From Pseudomonas bohemica (GTDB lineage Bacteria; Pseudomonadota; Gammaproteobacteria; Pseudomonadales; Pseudomonadaceae), in assembly GCF_002934685.1 (NCBI RefSeq), contig NZ_NKHL01000074.1:1-33324 (forward strand): 33,324 nucleotides of DNA, given 5' to 3'. Positions 23,725 to 32,526 of the stretch are shown piece by piece. Every line of letters begins with the position of its first letter. Positions within the stretch are counted from its first letter, which is position 1. The notes below the pieces were generated by a model. It did not search any database and had not been told where the DNA came from. It saw only the letters and a program-made list of their open reading frames with translations. Position numbers and translations under genes: made by a program.

Positions 23725-24246
23725 ATGGCCTTGCCTTCTGACCTGACCTTGCGCGAACGCCTGCAGCCCTCGCTGCTCGACCGCCTGACCGACGAAGAGC
23801 CCGGCAATCTTCAGGAAAGCGCGGACAAACGCGTGCTGTCCCTGAGTCAGCTCAAGGCGTCGGTGCTGCGCGATCTGACCTGGCTGCTCAACACCACATC
23901 TCTGTTGGGCGCAGACGCCACGCTGCACACCCCAGCGGGAACGTCGGTGATCAATTACGGATTGCCTGCGCTCGCCGGCAACAGCGCCTCGAGCATCGAT
24001 GTCAGTGTGCTCGAAAGCCTGATCCATCAAGCCATCGCCACCTTCGAGCCGCGCATTCTGCGCAATACGCTGCGCGTTCGCGCTCAGACGCTCCCCGACC
24101 AGATGAATCACAACGCCCTGAGCTTCGAGATCGAGGGTGACCTGTGGGCACAACCGGTGGCGCTGCCGCTGTTGCTGCGCACTGATCTGGATCTGGAGAC
24201 CGGTCACGTGCAGGTCGTGCCAGCCGAACAGCGGAGACGCACATGA
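23725..24246 (+). CDS. tssE: TssE, gp25-like baseplate protein, 173 aa
   Basis: The N-terminal motif [20 protein letters not shown] and the central [12 protein letters not shown] segment identify the gp25/TssE family, with [12 protein letters not shown] in the C-terminal half. TssE links the baseplate wedge to the first sheath ring. The stop overlaps the tssF start (ATGA). The 77-base gap from hcp to this gene is too short for the tagJ gene found there in P. aeruginosa H1. Confidence 0.94.
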   Translation: MALPSDLTLRERLQPSLLDRLTDEEPGNLQESADKRVLSLSQLKASVLRDLTWLLNTTSLLGADATLHTPAGTSVINYGLPALAGNSASSIDVSVLESLIHQAIATFEPRILRNTLRVRAQTLPDQMNHNALSFEIEGDLWAQPVALPLLLRTDLDLETGHVQVVPAEQRRRT

Positions 24247-26102
24247 ATCCGCGCCTGCTGGAGCTGTACAACCAAGAGCTGCAACACGTTCGCGAAAGTG
24301 CCGCGGAGTTTGCCAAGGAATACCCGAAAATCGCCGGGCGCCTGACGCTGTCCGGGATCGACTGCGCAGACCCTTACGTCGAGCGCCTGCTGGAAGGTTT
24401 TGCGTACCTCACTGCGCGCGTGCAGCTCAAACTCGATGCCGAATACCCGACCTTCACCCACAATCTGCTGGAAATCGCCTACCCGCATTACCTTGCGCCC
24501 ACGCCGTCGATGACTGTGGTGCAAATGCAGATCGACCCGGACGAAGGATCGCTGAGCAGCGGCTTCACCCTGCCCCGCGACAGCGTGCTGCGCGCGACGC
24601 TGGGTCGCGACTCGCAAACCTCCTGCGAATACCGCAGCGCCCATGCGGTGACGTTGTGGCCGCTGAAAGTCAGCCACGCCGAGTACTTCGGCAACCCCGC
24701 CACGGTGCTGGGCCGCCTGGCGGCCAGCGAGCCGAAAGCCAAGGCAGGCCTGCGCATTACGCTTAAGACAGGCGCCGAACTGACGTTCAACAAACTGAGC
24801 CTGGAAAACCTGCCGCTGTACCTCAACGGCGCTGATGAACTGCCTTTGCGCCTCTATGAACAACTGCTCGGCAATGCCTGCGCCGTATTCGCCCGCCAGC
24901 CGGGCGCGGACTGGGTCGAGCGCCTGCCAGGCGATGCCTTGAAGTCGTGTGGTTTCGAAGATCGCGAAGCCGCGATGCCAGTGGTCGCGCAGGCGTTTCA
25001 GGGTTATCGATTGCTGCAGGAATATTTCGCCCTGCCGCAGCGTTATCTGTTCGTCGATTTCAGTCATCTTGGGCGCGCCGTACAGCGCTGCAGCAGCCAG
25101 GAGCTGGAGTTAATCGTGTTGTTCGAGCGTTTCGACCAGAGCCTTGAAGGCAGCGTCGGACCTCAGCAATTCGTGCCGTTCTGCACGCCGGCGATCAATC
25201 TGTTTGCGCGCCGAGTCGACCGGATTCACCTGTCCGACCGGGTCAACGAACACCACGTGATTGCCGATCGCACACGACCGATGGACTTTGAAATCCACTC
25301 GCTGACGGGCGTCACCGGCTACGGCACCGGCCCTGAACAGCCGTTTCTGCCGTTTTACGCCGTGCGCGATCCATCGCGCTATGGCCGCGACAAAGCCTAT
25401 TACACCCTGCGTCGCGAACCTCGCGTGCTGTCCAGCGAGCAGCGGCGAACGGGTACGCGTTCGACTTACGTCGGCAGCGAAACCTTCGTCAGCCTGGTGG
25501 ACAGCCAGCAGGCGCCGTATCGCCACGATTTGCGGCAACTGGGTGTCAGTGCCCTGTGCACCAACCGCGACCTGCCGCTGTTCATGAACGTGGGCAGCGG
25601 CAAGACTGACTTCACCCTCGCGGACAGCGCGCCGGTCGCCGCCATTCGCTGCCTGGCCGGACCCAGTCGTCCACGCGCCAGCCACGCCCACGACCAGAAA
25701 GCCTGGCGGCTGATCAGCCAGCTGTCGCTGAATTACCTGTCGCTCAGCGAGCAAGGCCAGGGCGCTGCGGCACTGCGCGAATTGCTGCGTCTGTATGGCG
25801 ACGGCAACGATGCCGCCCTGCAATTGCAGATCGAAGGGCTGCGTGGTGTCAGCAGCAAAGCCTGTACCCGTCGCCTGCCCATGCCAGGGCCGATCGTCTT
25901 CGGGCGCGGTCTGGAAATCACCCTGGAGTTCGACGAGAACGCCTTTCGCGGCACCGGTGTATTTCTGCTGGGCGCCGTATTCGAGCGGTTTCTGGCGCGC
26001 TACGTTTCCATCAACAGCTTCACCGAGACTGTGATTCGCACCAGCGAGCGCGGCGAGATCATGCGATGGAAAGCCCAGCCCGGCCGGCGCCCGACCCTGT
26101 GA
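24243..26102 (+). CDS. tssF: TssF baseplate wedge protein, 619 aa
   Basis: The sequence starts [20 protein letters not shown], the standard TssF/VasA opening. The family landmarks [50 protein letters not shown] text, PQRYLFVDF and LPLFMNVG follow in order. TssF dimerises with TssG in the baseplate wedge, equivalent to phage gp6/gp7. Length is normal. The first 4 bases overlap tssE and the last 37 overlap tssG. Confidence 0.96.
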   Translation: MNPRLLELYNQELQHVRESAAEFAKEYPKIAGRLTLSGIDCADPYVERLLEGFAYLTARVQLKLDAEYPTFTHNLLEIAYPHYLAPTPSMTVVQMQIDPDEGSLSSGFTLPRDSVLRATLGRDSQTSCEYRSAHAVTLWPLKVSHAEYFGNPATVLGRLAASEPKAKAGLRITLKTGAELTFNKLSLENLPLYLNGADELPLRLYEQLLGNACAVFARQPGADWVERLPGDALKSCGFEDREAAMPVVAQAFQGYRLLQEYFALPQRYLFVDFSHLGRAVQRCSSQELELIVLFERFDQSLEGSVGPQQFVPFCTPAINLFARRVDRIHLSDRVNEHHVIADRTRPMDFEIHSLTGVTGYGTGPEQPFLPFYAVRDPSRYGRDKAYYTLRREPRVLSSEQRRTGTRSTYVGSETFVSLVDSQQAPYRHDLRQLGVSALCTNRDLPLFMNVGSGKTDFTLADSAPVAAIRCLAGPSRPRASHAHDQKAWRLISQLSLNYLSLSEQGQGAAALRELLRLYGDGNDAALQLQIEGLRGVSSKACTRRLPMPGPIVFGRGLEITLEFDENAFRGTGVFLLGAVFERFLARYVSINSFTETVIRTSERGEIMRWKAQPGRRPTL

Positions 26103-27145
26103 GCACGCTCACCGACATTCAGGAACAGCCCTGGGAATACGATTTCTTCCAGGCCCTGCGGCGTATCGAGTGCCAGTCCCCTGAGCTGCCGCGCTTCGGG
26201 CATTCATTGCGTCTGGCTGACGACCCTCTGCGCTTGGGTCAGCAGCCCGATTGCGCATTCGCGCCCTCGACACTGGCGGCGCTGACACCCGCCGAAGACG
26301 ACAAGCCTGCGCGGCTCGAACAGTTCTTCTTCGGCCTCGGCGGTCCCAACGGGCCGCTGCCGTTGCACCTCACCGAATACGTGCGCGAGCGTCAGCGCAA
26401 CAACGCCGATAGCACCAGCAAACGCTTTCTGGATATCTTCCATCATCGCCTGCTGAGCCTGTTTTACCGGGCGTGGGCCGAAGCGCGCCCGACGGTCAGC
26501 CACGACCGGCCCGACGACGACTACTGGTCAGCGCGGCTGGCCGCGTTCAGCGGTCGCGGCATGCCGAGCCTGCTCGATCAGGGGTTGATTCCCGACACGG
26601 CCAAGCTGCATTTCAGCGGGCATCTGTCGGCGCAAACCCGCTATCCGGATGGTTTGAAGGCCATTGTCGAGAGCTACTTCGGCCTGCCGGTAGAAATTGA
26701 AGAGTACGTCGGCCAATGGCTGGAGCTGCCTGAGCGCAGCCGGGTAGGCGTCAGTGCCCATCAGTTGGGTGTCGATTTTTGCCTCGGCAGCCATGTCTGG
26801 GATCGTCAGCACAAATTCCGCATCCGGCTCGGCCCGCTCACGCTCGACGAATACATGAGCATGCTGCCCGGTGGCGAGCCCTTCAGGCATCTGGTGGCGT
26901 GGGTCGCCGAATATCTGGGACACGAACTGGACTGGGACCTGAACCTGATCCTGCAACAACCGCACATCCCCAAATTGCAACTCAACGGCCAGTTCCGCCT
27001 GGGTTTCAACACCTGGCTCGGACAACCGAATGAAGACGCCCGCGACCTGATTCTGGCCCGACACTATGCCGATCAGGCGAGCTCGACAGAAGCTGCGCCG
27101 GCGACTTCTCCACACCAATACGCAAGGAGCACGGAACATGGGTGA
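26066..27145 (+). CDS. tssG: TssG baseplate wedge protein, 359 aa
   Basis: The ATG at 26066 begins 37 bases inside tssF, and the protein reads [11 protein letters not shown] before the conserved YDFFQALRRIECQ. Further TssG/VasB landmarks are FFGLGGPNGPLPLHLTEYVRER, FLDIFHHRLLSLFYRAWA, GLKAIVESYFGLPVEI and FNTWLGQP. The length, about 359 residues, is usual. The stop overlaps clpV by 8 bases, so tssE through clpV read as one translationally coupled block. Confidence 0.96.
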   Translation: MESPARPAPDPVSTLTDIQEQPWEYDFFQALRRIECQSPELPRFGHSLRLADDPLRLGQQPDCAFAPSTLAALTPAEDDKPARLEQFFFGLGGPNGPLPLHLTEYVRERQRNNADSTSKRFLDIFHHRLLSLFYRAWAEARPTVSHDRPDDDYWSARLAAFSGRGMPSLLDQGLIPDTAKLHFSGHLSAQTRYPDGLKAIVESYFGLPVEIEEYVGQWLELPERSRVGVSAHQLGVDFCLGSHVWDRQHKFRIRLGPLTLDEYMSMLPGGEPFRHLVAWVAEYLGHELDWDLNLILQQPHIPKLQLNGQFRLGFNTWLGQPNEDARDLILARHYADQASSTEAAPATSPHQYARSTEHG

Positions 27146-29819
27146 AATCAGTCGCGCAGCACTGTTCGGCAAGCTGAACAGCATCGGCTACAAAGCCATC
27201 GAAGCCGCCACGGTTTTCTGCAAGCTACGGGGCAACCCGTATGTGGAACTGGCGCACTGGTTCCACCAACTGCTGCAATTGCAGGACTCGGACCTGCATC
27301 GGATCATTCGCCAGTTCAATGTCGAACCGGCCCGTCTGGCTCGCGACCTGACCGACGCACTGGATCGCCTGCCACGAGGTTCGACGTCGATCACCGACTT
27401 GTCTTCCCACGTCGAAGAAGCCGTCGAGCGCGGTTGGGTCTACGGCAGCCTGATGTTCGGCGAGAGCCAGGTGCGCACCGGTTATCTGCTGATCGGCATT
27501 CTCAAGACGCCAAGCCTGCGCCACGCGCTGCTGGGGTTGTCCGGTGAGTTCGACAAGGTCAAAGTCGAGGCCCTGAGCGAGCGCTTCGACGAATACGTCG
27601 GCGACTCCCCGGAAAACGCCCTGAGCGCCAATGATGGCTTTAACCTAGCCGCCACACCCGGCGAGGCCAGCGGTGCGATCGCCCCGAGTGCAATGGGTAA
27701 GCAGGAAGCGCTCAGGCGCTTCACCGTCGACATGACCGAGCAAGCCCGCAGCGGCAAGCTGGACCCTATCGTTGGCCGTGACGAAGAAATTCGGCAGATG
27801 GTCGACATCCTCATGCGCCGCCGCCAGAACAACCCGATCCTCACCGGTGAAGCGGGCGTCGGTAAAACCGCTGTGGTCGAAGGCTTCGCGCTGCGCATCG
27901 TCGCAGGAGACGTGCCGCCCGCACTCAAGGACGTCGAACTGCGCAGCCTCGATGTGGGCCTGTTGCAAGCCGGTGCGAGCATGAAAGGTGAGTTCGAACA
28001 GCGCCTGCGCCAGGTCATCGAAGACGTTCAAGCCTCGCCCAAACCGATCATCCTGTTCATCGATGAAGCCCACACGCTGGTCGGCGCAGGCGGCGCGGCT
28101 GGCACCGGCGATGCGGCCAACCTGCTCAAACCCGCGCTCGCCCGCGGCACGCTGCGCACCGTCGCCGCCACCACCTGGGCCGAATACAAGAAGCACATCG
28201 AGAAAGACCCGGCGCTGACCCGACGCTTCCAGGTCGTGCAGGTCGGCGAGCCGTCGGAAGACAAGGCACTGTTGATGATGCGCGGCGTGGCCTCGACCAT
28301 GGAAAAACACCATCAGGTGCAGATCCTTGACGAAGCGCTGGAAGCCTCGGTCAAGCTGTCTCATCGCTACATCCCGGCGCGTCAGTTGCCGGACAAATCC
28401 GTGAGCCTGCTGGACACCGCATGCGCGCGTGTTGCCGTGAGCCTGCATGCCGTGCCTGCCGAGGTGGATGACAGTCGTCGGCGCATCGAGGCCCTGGAAA
28501 CCGAGCTGCAGATCATTGCGCGGGAGCATGCGATTGGCATCGAGACCGGCGCGCGTCGAAGCAACAGTGAGGCATTGCTGAACACCGAGCGTGAGCGTCT
28601 GGCAGCACTGGAATCGCGCTGGAGTGAAGAAAAATCACTGGTCGACGAACTGCTCGCCACCCGCGCCGAATTGCGTGAAACCGCAGGTGTCGTCGATCAA
28701 GACGCAGGCACTGAGCAAAGCCATGCCCTGCGTCAAAAGCTGGTTGACCTGCAAACCCGCCTCAGCGCCCTGCAAGGCGAAAGCCCGCTGATCCTGCCGA
28801 CAGTGGACTATCAGGCCGTCGCTTCGGTGGTCGCCGATTGGACCGGGATTCCGGTCGGGCGCATGGCGCGCAACGAGCTGGAAACCGTGCTCAACCTCGA
28901 CCAGCACCTGAAGAAACGCATCATCGGTCAGGACCACGCGCTGCAAATGATCGCCAAGCGCATCCAGACCTCGCGCGCCGGGCTGGACAACCCGAGCAAG
29001 CCCATCGGCGTGTTCATGCTCGCCGGCACCTCCGGGGTAGGCAAGACCGAAACCGCGCTGGCCCTGGCCGAAGCCATGTATGGCGGCGAGCAGAACGTCA
29101 TCACCATCAACATGAGTGAATTCCAGGAAGCCCACACCGTTTCCACTCTCAAGGGCGCGCCGCCGGGTTATGTCGGGTATGGCGAAGGTGGTGTGCTGAC
29201 CGAGGCCGTTCGGCGTAAACCCTATAGCGTGGTGCTGCTCGATGAGGTGGAAAAAGCCCACCCGGATGTCCACGAGATCTTCTTCCAGGTGTTCGACAAG
29301 GGCGTGATGGAGGACGGCGAAGGTCGGGTCATCGATTTCAAGAACACGCTGATTTTGCTCACCACCAACGCGGGCACCGCGTTGATTTCGCACTTGTGCA
29401 AAGACGCGCAGAACGTGCCGGACCCGGAAGACATTGCCAAGGCATTGCGTCAGCCATTGCTGGAAATCTTCCCGCCCGCGCTGCTCGGTCGCCTGGTGAC
29501 CATTCCGTACTACCCGCTCAGCGACACCATGCTCAAGGCGATCACCCGCTTGCAGCTCGATCGAATCAAAAAGCGCGTGGAGTCGACGCACAAAGTAGCG
29601 TTCGAGTACGACGATGCGGTAGTCGACCTGATTGTCTCGCGCTGCACCGAAACCGAAAGCGGCGGGCGGATGATCGACACCCTCCTGACCAACACCCTGC
29701 TGCCGGACATGAGCCGCGAATTCCTGACGCGCATGCTCGAAGGCAAGCCAATGGCGGGCGTACGCATCAGCGAGCGCAATAATCAGCTGGATTATCAGTT
29801 CAGCGATGTCGGTGCCTGA
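27138..29819 (+). CDS. clpV: TssH (ClpV), AAA+ sheath-recycling ATPase, 893 aa
   Basis: The start at 27138 ([15 protein letters not shown]) has AAGGAG 8 bases upstream; the longer frame from 27066 runs inside tssG. An N-terminal Clp repeat domain (about 1-160) is followed by two AAA+ modules. Walker A sites are GEAGVGKT (237-244) and GTSGVGKT (630-637), and Walker B sites are [10 protein letters not shown] and [15 protein letters not shown] coiled middle domain lies between the modules. ClpV disassembles contracted TssB-TssC sheath for reuse. All ATPase motifs are intact. It is followed by a REP doublet. Confidence 0.97.
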   Translation: MGEISRAALFGKLNSIGYKAIEAATVFCKLRGNPYVELAHWFHQLLQLQDSDLHRIIRQFNVEPARLARDLTDALDRLPRGSTSITDLSSHVEEAVERGWVYGSLMFGESQVRTGYLLIGILKTPSLRHALLGLSGEFDKVKVEALSERFDEYVGDSPENALSANDGFNLAATPGEASGAIAPSAMGKQEALRRFTVDMTEQARSGKLDPIVGRDEEIRQMVDILMRRRQNNPILTGEAGVGKTAVVEGFALRIVAGDVPPALKDVELRSLDVGLLQAGASMKGEFEQRLRQVIEDVQASPKPIILFIDEAHTLVGAGGAAGTGDAANLLKPALARGTLRTVAATTWAEYKKHIEKDPALTRRFQVVQVGEPSEDKALLMMRGVASTMEKHHQVQILDEALEASVKLSHRYIPARQLPDKSVSLLDTACARVAVSLHAVPAEVDDSRRRIEALETELQIIAREHAIGIETGARRSNSEALLNTERERLAALESRWSEEKSLVDELLATRAELRETAGVVDQDAGTEQSHALRQKLVDLQTRLSALQGESPLILPTVDYQAVASVVADWTGIPVGRMARNELETVLNLDQHLKKRIIGQDHALQMIAKRIQTSRAGLDNPSKPIGVFMLAGTSGVGKTETALALAEAMYGGEQNVITINMSEFQEAHTVSTLKGAPPGYVGYGEGGVLTEAVRRKPYSVVLLDEVEKAHPDVHEIFFQVFDKGVMEDGEGRVIDFKNTLILLTTNAGTALISHLCKDAQNVPDPEDIAKALRQPLLEIFPPALLGRLVTIPYYPLSDTMLKAITRLQLDRIKKRVESTHKVAFEYDDAVVDLIVSRCTETESGGRMIDTLLTNTLLPDMSREFLTRMLEGKPMAGVRISERNNQLDYQFSDVGA

Positions 29820-29829
29820 TCCGACGCCA

Positions 29830-29891
29830 TCGCGAATGAATTCGCTTCTACAGGTGCTCGCATTCCTTTGTGGGAGCGGATTCATTCGCGA
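29830..29891. repeat. Pseudomonas REP doublet between clpV and vgrG
   Basis: TCGCGAATGAATTCGCT at 29830-29846 is the inverted complement of AGCGGATTCATTCGCGA at 29875-29891 with one mismatch. The second arm is preceded by TGTGGG, giving the GTGGGAGCGGATTCATTCGCGAA sequence typical of REP elements scattered between genes in fluorescent pseudomonads. The pair can fold into a long hairpin. It may uncouple vgrG from the upstream operon by stalling exonucleases or transcription. The rest of the 105-base gap shows no promoter that I can identify. Confidence 0.85.
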
Positions 29892-29924
29892 AAAAAACTG
29901 ATCCCGGACTTGATGAGATAACCC

Positions 29925-31862
29925 ATGCAATTCACGCAACTCACCCGCCTCGCACAAGTCACCAGCCCTCTGGGCCCGGACGTGCTGCTGCTCAAACACA
30001 TGAGCGGCGGCGATGAGCTGGGGCGGCTGTTCGAGTACGAGCTGCAACTGACTTCCAATGACGACGCGATCGACCTGAATCAGCTGCTAGGCAAGCCCAT
30101 GAGCCTGTCTGTGCAGCTGAGTGGTGGCGGCAACCGTTATTTTCATGGGCTGGTTTCGCGTTGCAGCCAGAACGTCGACACCGGCCAGTTCGCCAGCTAT
30201 CAGGTCACGCTGCGGCCTTGGCTGTGGCTGCTGACCCGCACCTCCGACTGCAAGATTTTCCAGCATCTGAGCATCCCGCAGATCATCAAGCAGGTATTTC
30301 GTGACCTGGGTTTTTCGGATTTCGAAGATGCCCTCAGCCGCCCTTATCGCGAGTGGGAATACTGCGTTCAGTACCGCGAAAGCAGTTTCGATTTCGTCAG
30401 CCGCCTGATGGAACAGGAGGGAATTTATTACTTCTTCCGCCACGACAAGGATCGCCATGTGCTGGTGCTGGCTGACGCCTATGGCGCGCATCAATCAGCG
30501 CCGGGTTATGAGTCGGTGCCGTTCTACCCGCCCGATGGCCAGCATCGCGAGCGCGACCACATCAGCGACTGGCGCCTGGCGCAGGAAGTCCAGCCCGGTT
30601 CGCTTGAGCTCAACGACTACGATTTTCAGCGGCCAAGCGCGCGCATCGACGTGCGTTCGGCCATGCCCCGCCCGCACTCGGCAGGCGATTACCCGCTGTA
30701 TGATTACCCCGGCACCTACGTGCAGAGCCAGGACGGCGAGCACTACGCCCGCACTCGCATCGAAGCCATTCAGAGCCTGCACGAACGCGTAGAACTCAGC
30801 GGCAGCGCGCGTGGGCTGGGCGCTGGGCATTTGTTCAGCCTGAGCGGCTTCAGTCGGCAGGATCAGAATCGCGAATACTTGATCGTCGGCACGCGCTACC
30901 TGGTGACTCAGGAAAGCCTGGAAACCGGCGGCAGTTCCGCAGGCCTGCAATTTGAAAGTGCCCTGACCTGCATCGACGCACAACAGAGCTTCAGGCCGCT
31001 GCCGAGCACTGTCCGGCCCATCGTCAAAGGCCCCCAGACGGCCATGGTCGTCGGCCCCGGTGGCGAGGAGATCTGGACCGATCAATTTGGCCGGGTGAAG
31101 GTGCATTTCTATTGGGATCGCCACGATCAATCCAACGAAAACAGCTCATGCTGGATCAGGGTTTCCCAAGCCTGGGCGGGCAAGAACTGGGGTTCGATGC
31201 AGATTCCGCGCATCGGACAGGAAGTCATCGTCAGCTTTCTCGAAGGCGATCCTGACAGGCCGATCATCACCGGCCGCGTTTACAACGCCGAACAGACCGT
31301 GCCCTACGATCTGCCCGCGAACGCCACGCAAAGCGGCATGAAGAGCCGCTCGAGCAAAGGCGGCACGCCAGCGAATTTCAATGAAATCCGCATGGAGGAC
31401 AAGAAGGGCGAGGAGCAGTTGTATATCCATGCCGAGCGCAATCAGGACATCGTGGTCGAGGTCGATGAAAGCCACGCGGTGGGGCACGACCGGCACAAAA
31501 GCATCGGCAACGACGAAACCGTCACCATCGGCCAGGATCGGGTTCGCGCTGTCCAGCGTAATGACACGCTGCACGTCGGCGGCGCCAAGTCTGACAGCAT
31601 CAGCACGGGCTATCTGATCGAAGCCGGTTCACAGATCCGCCTGGTCTGCGGCAACAGCGTGCTGGAGCTCAACGCCAGCGGCGAAATCAATATCTCGGGT
31701 TCTTCGTTCAAGCTGTACGCCAGTGGCAAAGGCGATATCGATACCGGCGGGCGCCTGGATCTGAACTCTGGTGGGGCGGGCGCGGTGGATGCTGCGGGCA
31801 AGGGCATCAAAGGCGTTATCGATGCGGCGGTGAAGGCGTTCTTTCCAGGGAAAAAAGCGTAA
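29925..31862 (+). CDS. vgrG: VgrG (TssI) spike protein, 645 aa
   Basis: The gp27-like part (about residues 1-370) contains HMSGGDELGRLFEYELQL, a YFHGLVSRC segment and FVSRLMEQEGIYYFFRHD. The gp5-like OB fold follows with MVVGPGGEEIWTDQFGRVKV, RVSQAWAGKNWGSMQIPRIG and SFLEGDPDRPIITGRVYN. The beta-helix (about 470-620) has the repeated short polar motifs of the family. Only about 30 residues (ending FFPGKKA) follow the helix, so this is a plain VgrG without an effector domain, and it probably carries a separate PAAR-type effector. The convergent module at 31871-33324 is the natural candidate. Only 8 bases separate it from the next stop codon. Confidence 0.96.
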   Translation: MQFTQLTRLAQVTSPLGPDVLLLKHMSGGDELGRLFEYELQLTSNDDAIDLNQLLGKPMSLSVQLSGGGNRYFHGLVSRCSQNVDTGQFASYQVTLRPWLWLLTRTSDCKIFQHLSIPQIIKQVFRDLGFSDFEDALSRPYREWEYCVQYRESSFDFVSRLMEQEGIYYFFRHDKDRHVLVLADAYGAHQSAPGYESVPFYPPDGQHRERDHISDWRLAQEVQPGSLELNDYDFQRPSARIDVRSAMPRPHSAGDYPLYDYPGTYVQSQDGEHYARTRIEAIQSLHERVELSGSARGLGAGHLFSLSGFSRQDQNREYLIVGTRYLVTQESLETGGSSAGLQFESALTCIDAQQSFRPLPSTVRPIVKGPQTAMVVGPGGEEIWTDQFGRVKVHFYWDRHDQSNENSSCWIRVSQAWAGKNWGSMQIPRIGQEVIVSFLEGDPDRPIITGRVYNAEQTVPYDLPANATQSGMKSRSSKGGTPANFNEIRMEDKKGEEQLYIHAERNQDIVVEVDESHAVGHDRHKSIGNDETVTIGQDRVRAVQRNDTLHVGGAKSDSISTGYLIEAGSQIRLVCGNSVLELNASGEINISGSSFKLYASGKGDIDTGGRLDLNSGGAGAVDAAGKGIKGVIDAAVKAFFPGKKA

Positions 31863-31870
31863 CCTGCACA

Positions 31871-32296
31871 TCAGCTTTCAGGTAGTAAACGGGCCAAGGC
31901 GCGATGGTATTTGGCGACTCTCTGCAAATCCTTCTCGGTGATCGAAGGAAGTCGGGTGAGGTCAAGGTTGTCCTTGATATCGGCGATCTTGACTCGTCTG
32001 GCCAAGGCGTTGGACCGAAGGCGTGAGATGAAATCGTCGTACGCCTCTGCCGGCCGCCTGGAAAGGCAATCGATAGCCTCGACGGCGGCTTCAGATATAC
32101 CTAACGCCCTCAAGTCTTCAAGCGTGATGTGACTGTCCTCGACCACATCGTGCAAAACGCTAACGACCTGGGCTTCTTCATCGTGGAAATTAAGCATCAA
32201 GCGCAAGGGGTGAAGGATATATGGCTTGCCGGACTTGTCTACCTGACCGGCGTGGGCCTTACAGGCAATGGCAATGGCTGTGTCGAGAGTACTCAT
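31871..32296 (-). CDS. small alarmone hydrolase (SAH), HD-domain (p)ppGpp/(p)ppApp hydrolase family, 141 aa
   Basis: The protein is a single RelA/SpoT-type HD hydrolase domain of MESH1/SAH size. The ligand and catalytic set is complete: His29 in YILHPLRLM, His49-Asp50 and Glu53-Asp54 in LHDVVEDS, Asp106 and Asn110 in VKIADIKDNLDL. The region LSRRPAEAYDDFISRL is also SAH-like. Such enzymes remove the 3'-pyrophosphate of alarmones with Mn2+; the P. aeruginosa SAH is reported to cleave both (p)ppGpp and (p)ppApp and to protect against the effector Tas1. Its ATG overlaps the immunity-gene stop (ATGA), so it is translated with that gene downstream of a Tas1-like effector. A protective role here is inferred from linkage. 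Many annotation pipelines would wrongly label it a GTP pyrophosphokinase. Confidence 0.85.
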   Translation of the reverse strand: MSTLDTAIAIACKAHAGQVDKSGKPYILHPLRLMLNFHDEEAQVVSVLHDVVEDSHITLEDLRALGISEAAVEAIDCLSRRPAEAYDDFISRLRSNALARRVKIADIKDNLDLTRLPSITEKDLQRVAKYHRALARLLPES

Positions 32297-32526
32297 CGGC
32301 GGGGAAAACCTTTTTCATATTCTTCACGAGATATCTCACGTCCGTAAAGTATGGCGTCGTTGTACAAACGGCTGTCCGCCGGTACGAGCTCCGCGCTCTC
32401 GTCGGCTCCGTAAAACTTCACATGTACCGTGCGAGCGCGATGATCCCAGCGAAAGGTAACCTCCTCGAAATCATAATCGAGGTATACGTCTCGAGCCGCG
32501 AATACGCTCAAATCATCAATTCCCAT
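32293..32526 (-). CDS. probable immunity protein for the adjacent RelA/SpoT-fold effector, 77 aa
   Basis: The start is taken as ATG 32526, with GAGAGG a few bases upstream inside the effector gene; a GTG two codons earlier is possible. The gene overlaps the effector stop by 11 bases and the hydrolase start by 4. The protein is small, soluble and rich in acidic residues (DVYLDYDFEEVTFRWDH, YGADESAELVPADSRLYND), with no signal peptide, as expected of a cytoplasmic binder of a cytoplasmic toxin. Its position directly after the toxin is the standard immunity position (compare tsi6 and tis1). No direct homology to Tis1 could be judged by eye. A role as a chaperone is less likely, because Eag chaperones precede their effector. 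Confidence 0.68.
   Translation of the reverse strand: MGIDDLSVFAARDVYLDYDFEEVTFRWDHRARTVHVKFYGADESAELVPADSRLYNDAILYGREISREEYEKGFPRR

Noticed and set aside
28635..30047. 470-aa minus-strand open frame antisense to clpV and the REP
   Set aside because: Shadow of clpV; it crosses the REP hairpin and has no family features.
31700..31862. Effector domain fused to the VgrG C-terminus
   Set aside because: Only about 30 residues follow the beta-helix and they carry no recognisable domain.
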